Of a DNA stretch of 64,000 bases, positions 9,773 through 18,993 are shown in pieces; the first letter of the stretch is position 1; every line of letters starts with the position of its first letter. The stretch covers positions 186,001 to 250,000 of the forward strand of contig QOQV01000002.1 in NCBI GenBank assembly GCA_003327435.1. Direction: 5' to 3'. The position numbers and the translations under genes were made by a program. Origin of the DNA: Ignavibacteriota bacterium (lineage in GTDB: Bacteria; Bacteroidota; Ignavibacteria; UBA10030; BY39). The notes under the pieces are model-generated. The model ran no database searches and was not told the DNA's origin. It saw only the letters and a list, made by a program, of their open reading frames with translations.

Positions 9773-11197
9773 ATGATTGAGCGTATTCAACTTGATAATG
9801 AAATATTAAAATTTATTTCTTCATTAGCGGATAAACATAATCTGGAAGTATATGTAGTTGGCGGCTATGTACGCGATAAAATTTTGGGTAAAGATGTAAA
9901 GGACATAGATATAATGGTTGTTGGTGATGCTATTGATTTTGGACACAAAGTTGCAAAAGCTCTTGGAGGTGGGAAGTTGGTTAAATATGAAAAATTTGGG
10001 ACTGCCATGCTTCCACTCGCTGATGGTAAAATAGAATTTGTGACAGCACGAGAGGAGAGTTATACACCTGATTCTCGTAAACCCCTTATAAAAAAAAGTT
10101 CTCTGGAAGCAGATCTTTCCAGAAGGGATTTCACTATAAATGCAATTGCCATATCAATTAATTCAAAAAATTACGGTCAGATATTCGATCCCTATAATGG
10201 ATTCGAAGATATAAAAAACAAAATTATTAGAACTCCACTGGATCCACTGAAAACATTTGAGGATGATCCATTGAGAATATTAAGAGCAATCAGGTTCGCA
10301 TCGACATTTGAATTTTATATTGAAGATAGTACCTTAAAGGCAATATCTGCTATGAAAGAAAGGTTGTCAATCGTTTCACAGGAAAGAATTACTGATGAAT
10401 TTTTAAAAATTCTATCTTCAATTAAACCCTCAATCGGTTTATCACTCTTACATGATACAGGAGTGGCAGCAATAATCTTTCCAGAATTATCAGATATGGC
10501 AGGCGTTGATCAAAGAGAAGAATATCATCATAAAGATGTGCTACAGCATACGATGAAAGTTGTTGATTCAATTGCTGCTGTGAGTAATAATCTTTGGTTG
10601 AGATTTGCAGGTCTGGTACACGATATCGCAAAACCCAAAACAAAAGCATTCAAGGAAGGAATTGGATGGACTTTTTATGGACATGAAGAGATTGGTGCAA
10701 GAATGATGAAGGGTATATTCCGTAGAATGCGACTTCCAATGGATAAGCTTCCTTACGTTGAAAAATTAATTAGACTGCATCTTAGACCAATGGCTTTGGT
10801 TTCTGAACAGGTTACTGATTCTGCGATTAGAAGGTTATTATTCGAAGCTGGTGATTTGATCGATGATTTGATGATCCTTTGTAAAGCTGATATTACCTCT
10901 CAAAATCCACAAAAAGTGGAAAGATATATGAAAAATTATGAACTGGTTTTGCAAAGGATGAAAGAAGTAGAAGAAAAGGATAGGTTACGAAACTGGCAAC
11001 CACCAGTTAGAGGTGACGAAATTATGCGAGTATGTGGTTTAACTCCAGGTAAAACTGTCGGTATTCTTAAAAAGGAAATAGAAAACGCTATCTTGAACGG
11101 ATTAATACCTAATGAACACGATGCTGCACTTGCATATTTGTTGTCAATAAAAGATAAAATTCTTGAACAATTGGATGAAAAACAAGATAAGATTTGA
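9773..11197 (+). CDS. CCA tRNA nucleotidyltransferase with HD domain
   Basis: VVGGYVRDKILGKDVKDIDIMVVG, RRDFTINAIA, DPLRILRAIRFA, HDIAKP. Start set to MIERIQ at 9773. Confidence 0.92.
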   Translation: MIERIQLDNEILKFISSLADKHNLEVYVVGGYVRDKILGKDVKDIDIMVVGDAIDFGHKVAKALGGGKLVKYEKFGTAMLPLADGKIEFVTAREESYTPDSRKPLIKKSSLEADLSRRDFTINAIAISINSKNYGQIFDPYNGFEDIKNKIIRTPLDPLKTFEDDPLRILRAIRFASTFEFYIEDSTLKAISAMKERLSIVSQERITDEFLKILSSIKPSIGLSLLHDTGVAAIIFPELSDMAGVDQREEYHHKDVLQHTMKVVDSIAAVSNNLWLRFAGLVHDIAKPKTKAFKEGIGWTFYGHEEIGARMMKGIFRRMRLPMDKLPYVEKLIRLHLRPMALVSEQVTDSAIRRLLFEAGDLIDDLMILCKADITSQNPQKVERYMKNYELVLQRMKEVEEKDRLRNWQPPVRGDEIMRVCGLTPGKTVGILKKEIENAILNGLIPNEHDAALAYLLSIKDKILEQLDEKQDKI

Positions 11198-11267
11198 TAA
11201 AATGAAACTTTTAAAAATTATTATCGTCAAACCAATAAAAATTTTTCATAATAATGGAGAAATTTTA

Positions 11268-12629
11268 ATGAAAAAGTTCCTAATTCTTGCGCTATTAGCT
11301 TTAAATACAACTGTCTATACACAAATAGAAAAGAAAACAATAACCCTCGAAAAAGCGATTGATATGGCATTAAAACAAAATTTAAATGTAATTCAGGCAA
11401 GAAACAATTTAAATATTCAGGAGAGCTCATATTTGACAACAATTGGTGGGTTATTACCAAATTTAAACGCCAGTGGTTCATTCTATAGGCGACAGGATTG
11501 GAGGCCCCCAACAGGTACAAGGCAGCAATTTATCCCTGGTTTCGGTTTTATTGATATTCCTGGTACATCTGGTTATTCAGCAAGTAATTCATACTCGACA
11601 TCGGTATCAAGTAGTGTAACTTTGTTCAACGGTTTTGCGAATATTGCCAATGTTAATAGAGCTCTATCAAATATTAAATCTTCTGAAAACAACTATGAAC
11701 GCACCAAACAGAGCATTATATATCAAACTCATCAACTATATCTGAATGTTGTAAGAACATACCAATTAATGAAAGTTAATGAAGAAAATTTAAAACGCAG
11801 CCAGAGACAGCTTGAAAGAATCGAGGAGTCAAATAGAGTAGGCTCTGTATCATTAGCTGATGTTTATCGTCAGAGAGTTGCTACTGGTAACGATGAACTT
11901 GCGCTCATAAATGCTCAGAGTAATTATGAGAAAGCTAAGGCAGACCTTGCTTTATTCCTTTCTATTGATCAGTATCTTGATTATGAGTTTGATGTAACGG
12001 AATTTCCGACAGATATAGACACGAGTGAATTTAATGAAATTATAAAAAAGTATAGTGATGTAAACTCTTTATTTAAACAGGCACTTTTAAATAGACCAGA
12101 TTATAAAGCGTCGGAAAACAATCTTTATTCTGCTTCTTCATCATTGACTATTGCAAGGTCTGGGTTGTATCCTTCCGTGAGTGCAAGTGCCAGTTACAAT
12201 TTATCGAACGAACAATTATCTAAAATATCAGACAATCGAAGTTTATCTTTTAATTTAGGAATATCTTTACCTATATTTAGTGGTTTCCAGACAAAAAATG
12301 CTATAGAACAAGCTACAATTAATAGGAATTTTGCCAGTGATCAATTAAAACAAAATGAAAGACAAATCCTTGTAGATATTCAGAAAGCTAAATTAGATAT
12401 CGAAGCTGCACTAAAACAATTGAAAGTAACACAAACCAGTGTAGCTTCCGCTGAAATGGATTTAAAGATCGCTGAAGAAAAATATAATTTAGGTGCTGGT
12501 ACACTTTTAGATCTTTTAATTGCTAATGCCAACTATATAAATGCTCTTAGTAATAAAGTGAATTCTGTGATGTCCTATCTCTTATCACAAAAACAAATGG
12601 AATATGCTTTGGGAATAATTAACAACTAA
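11268..12629 (+). CDS. TolC-family outer-membrane efflux protein
   Basis: Signal peptide MKKFLILALLALNTTVYTQ; TolC repeats (LSIDQYL, LDLLIANANYINA). ATG 11268 in frame with the ORF. Confidence 0.9.
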   Translation: MKKFLILALLALNTTVYTQIEKKTITLEKAIDMALKQNLNVIQARNNLNIQESSYLTTIGGLLPNLNASGSFYRRQDWRPPTGTRQQFIPGFGFIDIPGTSGYSASNSYSTSVSSSVTLFNGFANIANVNRALSNIKSSENNYERTKQSIIYQTHQLYLNVVRTYQLMKVNEENLKRSQRQLERIEESNRVGSVSLADVYRQRVATGNDELALINAQSNYEKAKADLALFLSIDQYLDYEFDVTEFPTDIDTSEFNEIIKKYSDVNSLFKQALLNRPDYKASENNLYSASSSLTIARSGLYPSVSASASYNLSNEQLSKISDNRSLSFNLGISLPIFSGFQTKNAIEQATINRNFASDQLKQNERQILVDIQKAKLDIEAALKQLKVTQTSVASAEMDLKIAEEKYNLGAGTLLDLLIANANYINALSNKVNSVMSYLLSQKQMEYALGIINN

Positions 12630-12643
12630 TTTAGGAATGAAAA

Positions 12644-13897
12644 ATGTCGAATAGTAATAAGAAAAAGAAAAAGATAATAATTTTCTCACTCATAGGAATC
12701 GTAATTTTAGCAATCATTGTAATTATTGTGCTTGGAGGTAAGAAAGTACCAATTATCTCAGTGCAGGTTGAAAAGGTTGAACGGCGAACAATAACACAAT
12801 CGGTAACTGCAACTGGAAAAGTATATCCTGAAATTCAGGTTACGATTACACCTGAAGTGAGCGGGGAAGTTATTTATCTTGCAGTTCGAGATGGCCAGAA
12901 GGTTAAGAAAAACGAGATTCTTTTGAAAATTAAACCAGATTTTTATATTGCGCGTCGTGATCAAATGGCAGCTGGTGTAGCATCAAGTGGTGCAACTTTG
13001 AGAAGAATTCAGTCTGAATACAATCGTGCCAAGGAATTATATGAAAAAAAATTAATATCTGATGCTGAACTTGAACAGGCAAAAACTTCCTATGAAGTAG
13101 CAAAGGCACAATTCGAGCAGGCACAGGCGGCGTTAAATCAGGCAAACGAAGATTTAAATAAAACTGTAATTTATTCTCCAATGGATGGTACTGTTACACA
13201 ATTGAAGGTTGAACTTGGTGAACGGGTTTTAGGAACAAGTCAGTTTCAAGGTACCGCAGTTATGACCATTGCTGATCTATCACGAATGGAATGCCGTGTA
13301 GATGTGGGTGAAAATGACATTGTGTTAATTTCAATAGGCGATACAGCTCGCGTTGAGATTGATGCTTTCCCAAATAGAAAATTTACAGGTGTGGTTTATG
13401 AAATTGCAAACACTGCAAAGACGAAAGGACTTGGAACTCAGGAAGAGGTAACAAATTTTGAGGTTAAAATAAGAATCCTGGATAAAGATGTAATCCTGAG
13501 ACCTGGCATGTCAGTAACTGCTACAATTGAAACAGAGACTAAAGAAAATGTCCTTGCTGTCCCAATTCAATCGGTTACGACTCGAACACCTAAAGATGTA
13601 CAACTCAAAACCAGTGATGATGAATCATCGGGTGATGTGCAAAATCTTACATTGGAGAAAAGAAAACCGAAAGATGCTCCTCAAGTAAAGGAGGTAGTAT
13701 TTATTTACAATGATGGAATATCCAAAATGGTGGAAGTTAAAAGAGGTATTTCAGACAACTCTTACATCGAAATTTTGGAAGGTGTTAAAGAAGGTGATTT
13801 GGTAATTTCAGGAAGTTATAAGGCAATAAGTCGTGAACTCGAAGATGGTTCAAAAGTAAAGATAGAAACAACTCAAAAGAAAACATCCGTTAAATAA
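12644..13897 (+). CDS. HlyD/MacA-like periplasmic adaptor
   Basis: N-terminal [45 protein letters not shown]. Confidence 0.9.
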   Translation: MSNSNKKKKKIIIFSLIGIVILAIIVIIVLGGKKVPIISVQVEKVERRTITQSVTATGKVYPEIQVTITPEVSGEVIYLAVRDGQKVKKNEILLKIKPDFYIARRDQMAAGVASSGATLRRIQSEYNRAKELYEKKLISDAELEQAKTSYEVAKAQFEQAQAALNQANEDLNKTVIYSPMDGTVTQLKVELGERVLGTSQFQGTAVMTIADLSRMECRVDVGENDIVLISIGDTARVEIDAFPNRKFTGVVYEIANTAKTKGLGTQEEVTNFEVKIRILDKDVILRPGMSVTATIETETKENVLAVPIQSVTTRTPKDVQLKTSDDESSGDVQNLTLEKRKPKDAPQVKEVVFIYNDGISKMVEVKRGISDNSYIEILEGVKEGDLVISGSYKAISRELEDGSKVKIETTQKKTSVK

Positions 13898-13911
13898 ATA
13901 AAAATGGAAAT

Positions 13912-14631
13912 ATGGATATAATAAAACTAATTCAAATAAAAAAAATATATGACATGGGTGGTGCTGAAGAGGTTCAGGCACTCCGTGGAATCGATTTAAG
14001 AATCGGTAAGAATGAATATGTTGCTATTATGGGACCTTCGGGCTCTGGAAAATCTACATTGATGAACATTATTGGTTGTCTTGATACACCGACATCTGGA
14101 ATTTATGAATTCAATGGAGTTAAAGTTAGTGAGATGAACGACGACCAACTTGCAAAGATTAGAAACAAAGAAATCGGGTTTGTTTTCCAGACATTCAATT
14201 TGTTAGCCCGCTCTAATGCATTGCATAATGTTGAATTACCTTTAATTTATGCTGGTGTGAGCAAAGCACAAAGAAGAGAAATGGCAATTAAAGCGCTTGA
14301 ACAGGTTGGTTTGGCAGATAGGATGCATCATAAACCAAATGAGCTTTCAGGTGGACAGCGCCAGAGGGTTGCAATCGCCAGGGCATTGGTCAACAAACCG
14401 TCAATAATTCTTGCAGATGAACCAACCGGTAATTTAGATACAAAAACTGGTGATGAAATAATGGCTCTTTTTGAGAAAATTCATCAACAAGGAAACACGA
14501 TAATCTTAGTCACACACGAAGAATATATTGCTGAACATGCTAAAAGAATTATTCGGTTAAGAGACGGATTAATTGAAAGCGATGAGATTGTGAATAACAG
14601 AACCATAATTTCTGATGAACTTATTAAGTGA
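13912..14631 (+). CDS. MacB/LolD-type ABC transporter ATPase
   Basis: [35 protein letters not shown]. Confidence 0.95.
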   Translation: MDIIKLIQIKKIYDMGGAEEVQALRGIDLRIGKNEYVAIMGPSGSGKSTLMNIIGCLDTPTSGIYEFNGVKVSEMNDDQLAKIRNKEIGFVFQTFNLLARSNALHNVELPLIYAGVSKAQRREMAIKALEQVGLADRMHHKPNELSGGQRQRVAIARALVNKPSIILADEPTGNLDTKTGDEIMALFEKIHQQGNTIILVTHEEYIAEHAKRIIRLRDGLIESDEIVNNRTIISDELIK

Positions 14632-15838
14632 AATTAAAGAAGGTTTGAGGATTGCTTTTTTAGCAATCAAAGCCAATAAAATGCGGTCAATTCTTACTAC
14701 TCTGGGAATCGTTATTGGAGTAGTCTCAGTTACAATGATGGCGACTGCAATTGAAGGTGTAGATAGGAAATTTGCTGAAAGTGCCTCAGCTTTTGGCGCA
14801 AATGTTCTGTATGTTCAAAAGTTTCCGTGGGTTGGTCATGAAGATTGGTGGATCTATCGAAATAGAAAAGATATCACTTTGCAGGTTTCAACAGAGATTG
14901 AAAATAACGCCAAGTTAGTGGATGCAGTAGCCCCAAATGTTACAACAGTGCGTAGTAGCCAGTATCTGGACAAAGTAATGAAAAACACTTTTGTGACAGG
15001 TACGAACGAACAATATATTTATGCATCAGCGACTGCTATAAAAGATGGAAGGTTCATTTCTCAAGAAGAAGCACAGGGTGGCAGGCCAGTTTGTGTTATA
15101 GGAGCCAACATTGCTGAAAATCTTTTTCCGAATATTGATCCTGTTGGTAAAACATTAAAAATAGCTGGATATCCTTATCAAATTATCGGAGTCCTGGAAA
15201 AGCAAGGCGGTCTGTTCGGAATTTTTACAGCCGATAATCGTGCCTTCATCCCAATCCGTTCATTTATGAACAATTTTGGCTCAAGAAGAGATATTACAAT
15301 CAATGTGCTTGCAAAAAAAGGTGCTGATATTGATGATGTGAAAGAAGAACTTCGTGGAATAATACGCAAAGCTCGAAAATTAGGTCCAACCGCACCTGAT
15401 GATTTTAATATAAATGAGCAGGATTTGCTTATTCAAACATTTAATACAATTACAACAGTAATTGCAGGTGTAGGATTTTTTATTACTGGATTATCGTTGT
15501 TTGTTGGTGGAATAGGAATAATGAATATTATGTTCGTTTCAGTCACAGAAAGAACAAAAGAAATTGGAATCCGCAAAGCAATCGGAGCAAAACGAAGAAC
15601 CATCCTGATGCAATTTCTAATTGAGTCATCTGTTATATGTCTTATAGGTGGTTTGATAGGTTTAGCAATTTCCTATCCTTTAAGTTTACTTGCAAATCAA
15701 ATTCTACCAACCGCTATGCCTCTTTCTGTTGTTTTTATTGCAATCTCAATATCTTTAGTTGTAGGAATTGTATCTGGATTTTTACCTGCATATAAAGCTT
15801 CAAGGTTGGATCCTGTGGAGGCATTAAGATATGAATAG
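14615..15838 (+). CDS. FtsX/MacB-like ABC permease 1
   Basis: [45 protein letters not shown]. Confidence 0.92.
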   Translation: MNLLSEIKEGLRIAFLAIKANKMRSILTTLGIVIGVVSVTMMATAIEGVDRKFAESASAFGANVLYVQKFPWVGHEDWWIYRNRKDITLQVSTEIENNAKLVDAVAPNVTTVRSSQYLDKVMKNTFVTGTNEQYIYASATAIKDGRFISQEEAQGGRPVCVIGANIAENLFPNIDPVGKTLKIAGYPYQIIGVLEKQGGLFGIFTADNRAFIPIRSFMNNFGSRRDITINVLAKKGADIDDVKEELRGIIRKARKLGPTAPDDFNINEQDLLIQTFNTITTVIAGVGFFITGLSLFVGGIGIMNIMFVSVTERTKEIGIRKAIGAKRRTILMQFLIESSVICLIGGLIGLAISYPLSLLANQILPTAMPLSVVFIAISISLVVGIVSGFLPAYKASRLDPVEALRYE

Positions 15839-17087
15839 AACTTTTGAATCTGTACTTTCTGAACTTAAAGAAAGCTTGGTGATGGCAATAAATGCAATAC
15901 GGACTCACAAGCTTCGTTCAATTTTAACATTACTTGGAATTGCAGTTGGTGTTTTTTCTATAATAGCTGTTATGACCGCAATGGGTGTGCTTGTAAACTC
16001 TGTTGAAAGTGGTATGTCGATGTTGGGCTCGCACACTTTTCAGGTTCAAAGATTTCCTTTATTTCAGATGGGTGATGGAAGCAGGGCACGATTTAGAAAT
16101 CGTAAAAAAATTTTATATGAGCAAGCCATTGCAGTTAAAGAACAAACAACACTTGCACAGGCTGTTGGAATCGAGGCATGGGAATCTGGAAAAGTAGTAA
16201 AATCTACAATGGGCAGTTCAACAAATCCTAATGTTAGCCTGGCTGGACAGAACTTGGAAGGCTTCGTTACAAACAACTGGAATATTAGTGAAGGTAGAAT
16301 GTTCACCGAGGATGAATTAAACTCAGCTCGGAACCTTGCAATCATAGGTCAGGATGTGGTGAATAAGCTGTTCCCAAATATCAATCCAATAAACCAGAAA
16401 ATCAGAATTGATGGGAATGAATATACAGTCATTGGCGTAATCGAAAAAAGGGGGCAAAGCTTAGGTGGCAGACAGGATAATTTGGTAGTAATTCCTTTGA
16501 CAACTTTCTTTCGTGTTTATGGGAAGGAAAAAGATGTGAATATTATGGTTAAAGCTTTAAGTCCTGAAACCTACGAGGATTGTATTGAACAGGTGCGTGG
16601 TATAATGAGGACTGTAAGAAAAGTTCCCCCTGGTGCAGAAGATGATTTTCATATATTTTCTAATGATTCTTTAATAAAAGAATTTAACGAAGTCACTTAC
16701 TATATTAGATTGGGAATTTTAATAATCAGCGCAATTGCACTTATTGCCGCAGGAGTAGGGATTATGAATATTATGCTTGTGTCTGTAACAGAAAGGACGA
16801 GAGAAATCGGTATTAGAAAAGCAGTTGGCGCAAAAAAATCAAATATTTTATCCCAATTTATCCTTGAGGCAATAATACTCTCTGAAGTTGGTGGAGTTAT
16901 TGGAATAATTTTAGGTATAGTTGGAGGAAATCTGGCAGCATTACTTATGAGTGTTCCGCCTGTTATACCATTTGATTGGACGATTATAGGATTACTGGTC
17001 TGTTCGTTTGTTGGATTAATCTTTGGTGTATATCCTGCCTGGAAAGCAGCTAATCTTGATCCGATCGACGCATTAAGATATGAGTGA
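15831..17087 (+). CDS. FtsX/MacB-like ABC permease 2
   Basis: LRSILTLLGIAVGVFSI, GVGIMNIMLVSVTERTREIGIRKAVGAK. Confidence 0.92.
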   Translation: MNRTFESVLSELKESLVMAINAIRTHKLRSILTLLGIAVGVFSIIAVMTAMGVLVNSVESGMSMLGSHTFQVQRFPLFQMGDGSRARFRNRKKILYEQAIAVKEQTTLAQAVGIEAWESGKVVKSTMGSSTNPNVSLAGQNLEGFVTNNWNISEGRMFTEDELNSARNLAIIGQDVVNKLFPNINPINQKIRIDGNEYTVIGVIEKRGQSLGGRQDNLVVIPLTTFFRVYGKEKDVNIMVKALSPETYEDCIEQVRGIMRTVRKVPPGAEDDFHIFSNDSLIKEFNEVTYYIRLGILIISAIALIAAGVGIMNIMLVSVTERTREIGIRKAVGAKKSNILSQFILEAIILSEVGGVIGIILGIVGGNLAALLMSVPPVIPFDWTIIGLLVCSFVGLIFGVYPAWKAANLDPIDALRYE

Positions 17088-17117
17088 CTTCATAAGTTAA
17101 TCCCAACCGGAACGAAA

Positions 17118-18344
17118 ATGAAAGGTAAAGATATGAAAAGCAGATCTTCAATTTTTATTATCGCTATGATATTTTTCTTTATCAAATATTCTTCCTCTCA
17201 AATTCCCGGATACAAAAATATTGAAATCGTTGAAAGTGTACCGGTTGAAACTCAACTTGATAATCCCGAAATTAGAAATACATTTGAAGTGTGGAAAGAA
17301 TTAATTCAAAATGCCGAATATACGATTGATCTGGAACAATTTTACATTTCGAATGAACCGGGTGAACCCCTGGAGGATATTATTAATTTGTTGATAGATG
17401 CAAGCAAGAGAGGAGTTAAAATCAGAATAATCGCAGATGCTGGAATGTACAAAACCTATCCTCAAACTTTGGATTTACTTAAAACTACTCCAAATTTTCA
17501 GGTTAGGTTAATAGATTACCGAAAAATTTTGGGTGGTATCCAGCATGCAAAGTATATGATAATCGATAATCAATCAGTTTTTATTGGAAGTCAAAATTTT
17601 GATTGGAGAGCTTTAAAACATATTTTCGAACTTGGTTTAAAAATTAAAAATGAACAACTTGCAAAAGTTTTTACCGATATATTTGAAGTAGATTGGGCTT
17701 TAAGTGAATCTGAAAAAATTACTGTAAAACCAAAGAATTATGATGTTCCGATTACTATAATTGAAAATAGAGATACGATTAAACTAATTCCAACTTTTAG
17801 CCCTTATTCATTAATTCCTGATACAAATTTATTTGATGAAAAAAATATACTTGATTTAATCAACAAAGCAAAGAATGAAATTTACTTTCATGTACTTACA
17901 TATTCTCCGGTTAATAGCAATAAAGAATATTACGCAGCTATTGATAATGCTCTGCGAAGTGCAGCATTAAGGGGTGTCAAAATAAATATTATGATATCAG
18001 ATTGGTCAAAGAGAAAACCAACCATCTATTATCTAAAAAGTTTAGCAGTAATCCCAAATATTACCGTCAAGATGACTACAGTTCCTGAGTATTCTAAAGG
18101 GTTTATTCCGTATGCACGAGTTGATCATAGAAAATTTTTGATTGTAGATAATAATTATATCTGGTTAGGAACAAGTAATTGGGAAAAAAGTTATTTCTAT
18201 AAAAGCAGGAATTTGGGAGTGATAATTGAAAATGAAAAATTGAACGAGACCTTTAAGAATATTTTTTTAAAAAGTTGGAATGGTCCTTATAGTTACGAAA
18301 TTAAGCCAGAAATTGATTACACACCACCAAAAGTTGGTGAATAA
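17118..18344 (+). CDS. Secreted phospholipase D-superfamily protein resembling PLD3/PLD4
   Basis: Signal peptide. Two HKD motifs: HAKYMIID...GSQNFDWRAL and HRKFLIVD...GTSNWEKSYF. Confidence 0.88.
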   Translation: MKGKDMKSRSSIFIIAMIFFFIKYSSSQIPGYKNIEIVESVPVETQLDNPEIRNTFEVWKELIQNAEYTIDLEQFYISNEPGEPLEDIINLLIDASKRGVKIRIIADAGMYKTYPQTLDLLKTTPNFQVRLIDYRKILGGIQHAKYMIIDNQSVFIGSQNFDWRALKHIFELGLKIKNEQLAKVFTDIFEVDWALSESEKITVKPKNYDVPITIIENRDTIKLIPTFSPYSLIPDTNLFDEKNILDLINKAKNEIYFHVLTYSPVNSNKEYYAAIDNALRSAALRGVKINIMISDWSKRKPTIYYLKSLAVIPNITVKMTTVPEYSKGFIPYARVDHRKFLIVDNNYIWLGTSNWEKSYFYKSRNLGVIIENEKLNETFKNIFLKSWNGPYSYEIKPEIDYTPPKVGE

Positions 18345-18968
18345 TTAAAGGATTTCATTAAGGATGAATTGAGTAATATCATCTGTTAAAAAGAAATTTA
18401 CAGGTATCTGAATCAGAATAGAAAAAATTACAAAACTCCATTTCATAATTGGTTCCGACTGGTAAGATTTGATTGAGATAATTAATAATACGCTCAGAAA
18501 TATTATATAAAAAAATAAAATCAATACTGCTGCCGACATATCGTTAAAATTCATTTGACTTAATATCATCCATTCATCATTTATTATCGTGGGTTTATAC
18601 CTGAGGATTAGCAATTGGGAAAGAAGTAATAAACTTTGTCCGATACGCGAGGAGGAAGATATAATTCCTATTGAAGCAAAGAATTGATTTTTTGGGAACT
18701 TGATAAGTAATACGGTGGAAATTAGAGCAAGAAGTAATATCGAAAGTGGTCCTGCGATTATCGAAAACGGTATATTTTTATCGTATATACATTTAGCATA
18801 TTCTTGATTGATTGGAAATGACTTCAAAGCGTATGTAGAACTATACTCAACAGTGATGAGTATGTGTGAATAATAATGGACAAATAATACGATTATAGAA
18901 CTAATTGTGATAATTAATAATGAAAAAGTAAATTGGATAATTTTAGATTTTTTAAAAGTATCGTACAA
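18345..18968 (-). CDS. Hypothetical multi-pass membrane protein
   Basis: ORF with about five hydrophobic segments; no family recognised. Confidence 0.6.
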   Translation of the reverse strand: MYDTFKKSKIIQFTFSLLIITISSIIVLFVHYYSHILITVEYSSTYALKSFPINQEYAKCIYDKNIPFSIIAGPLSILLLALISTVLLIKFPKNQFFASIGIISSSSRIGQSLLLLSQLLILRYKPTIINDEWMILSQMNFNDMSAAVLILFFYIIFLSVLLIISIKSYQSEPIMKWSFVIFSILIQIPVNFFLTDDITQFILNEIL

Positions 18969-18993
18969 GATAGATCAAGTTGCGTTATACTGT

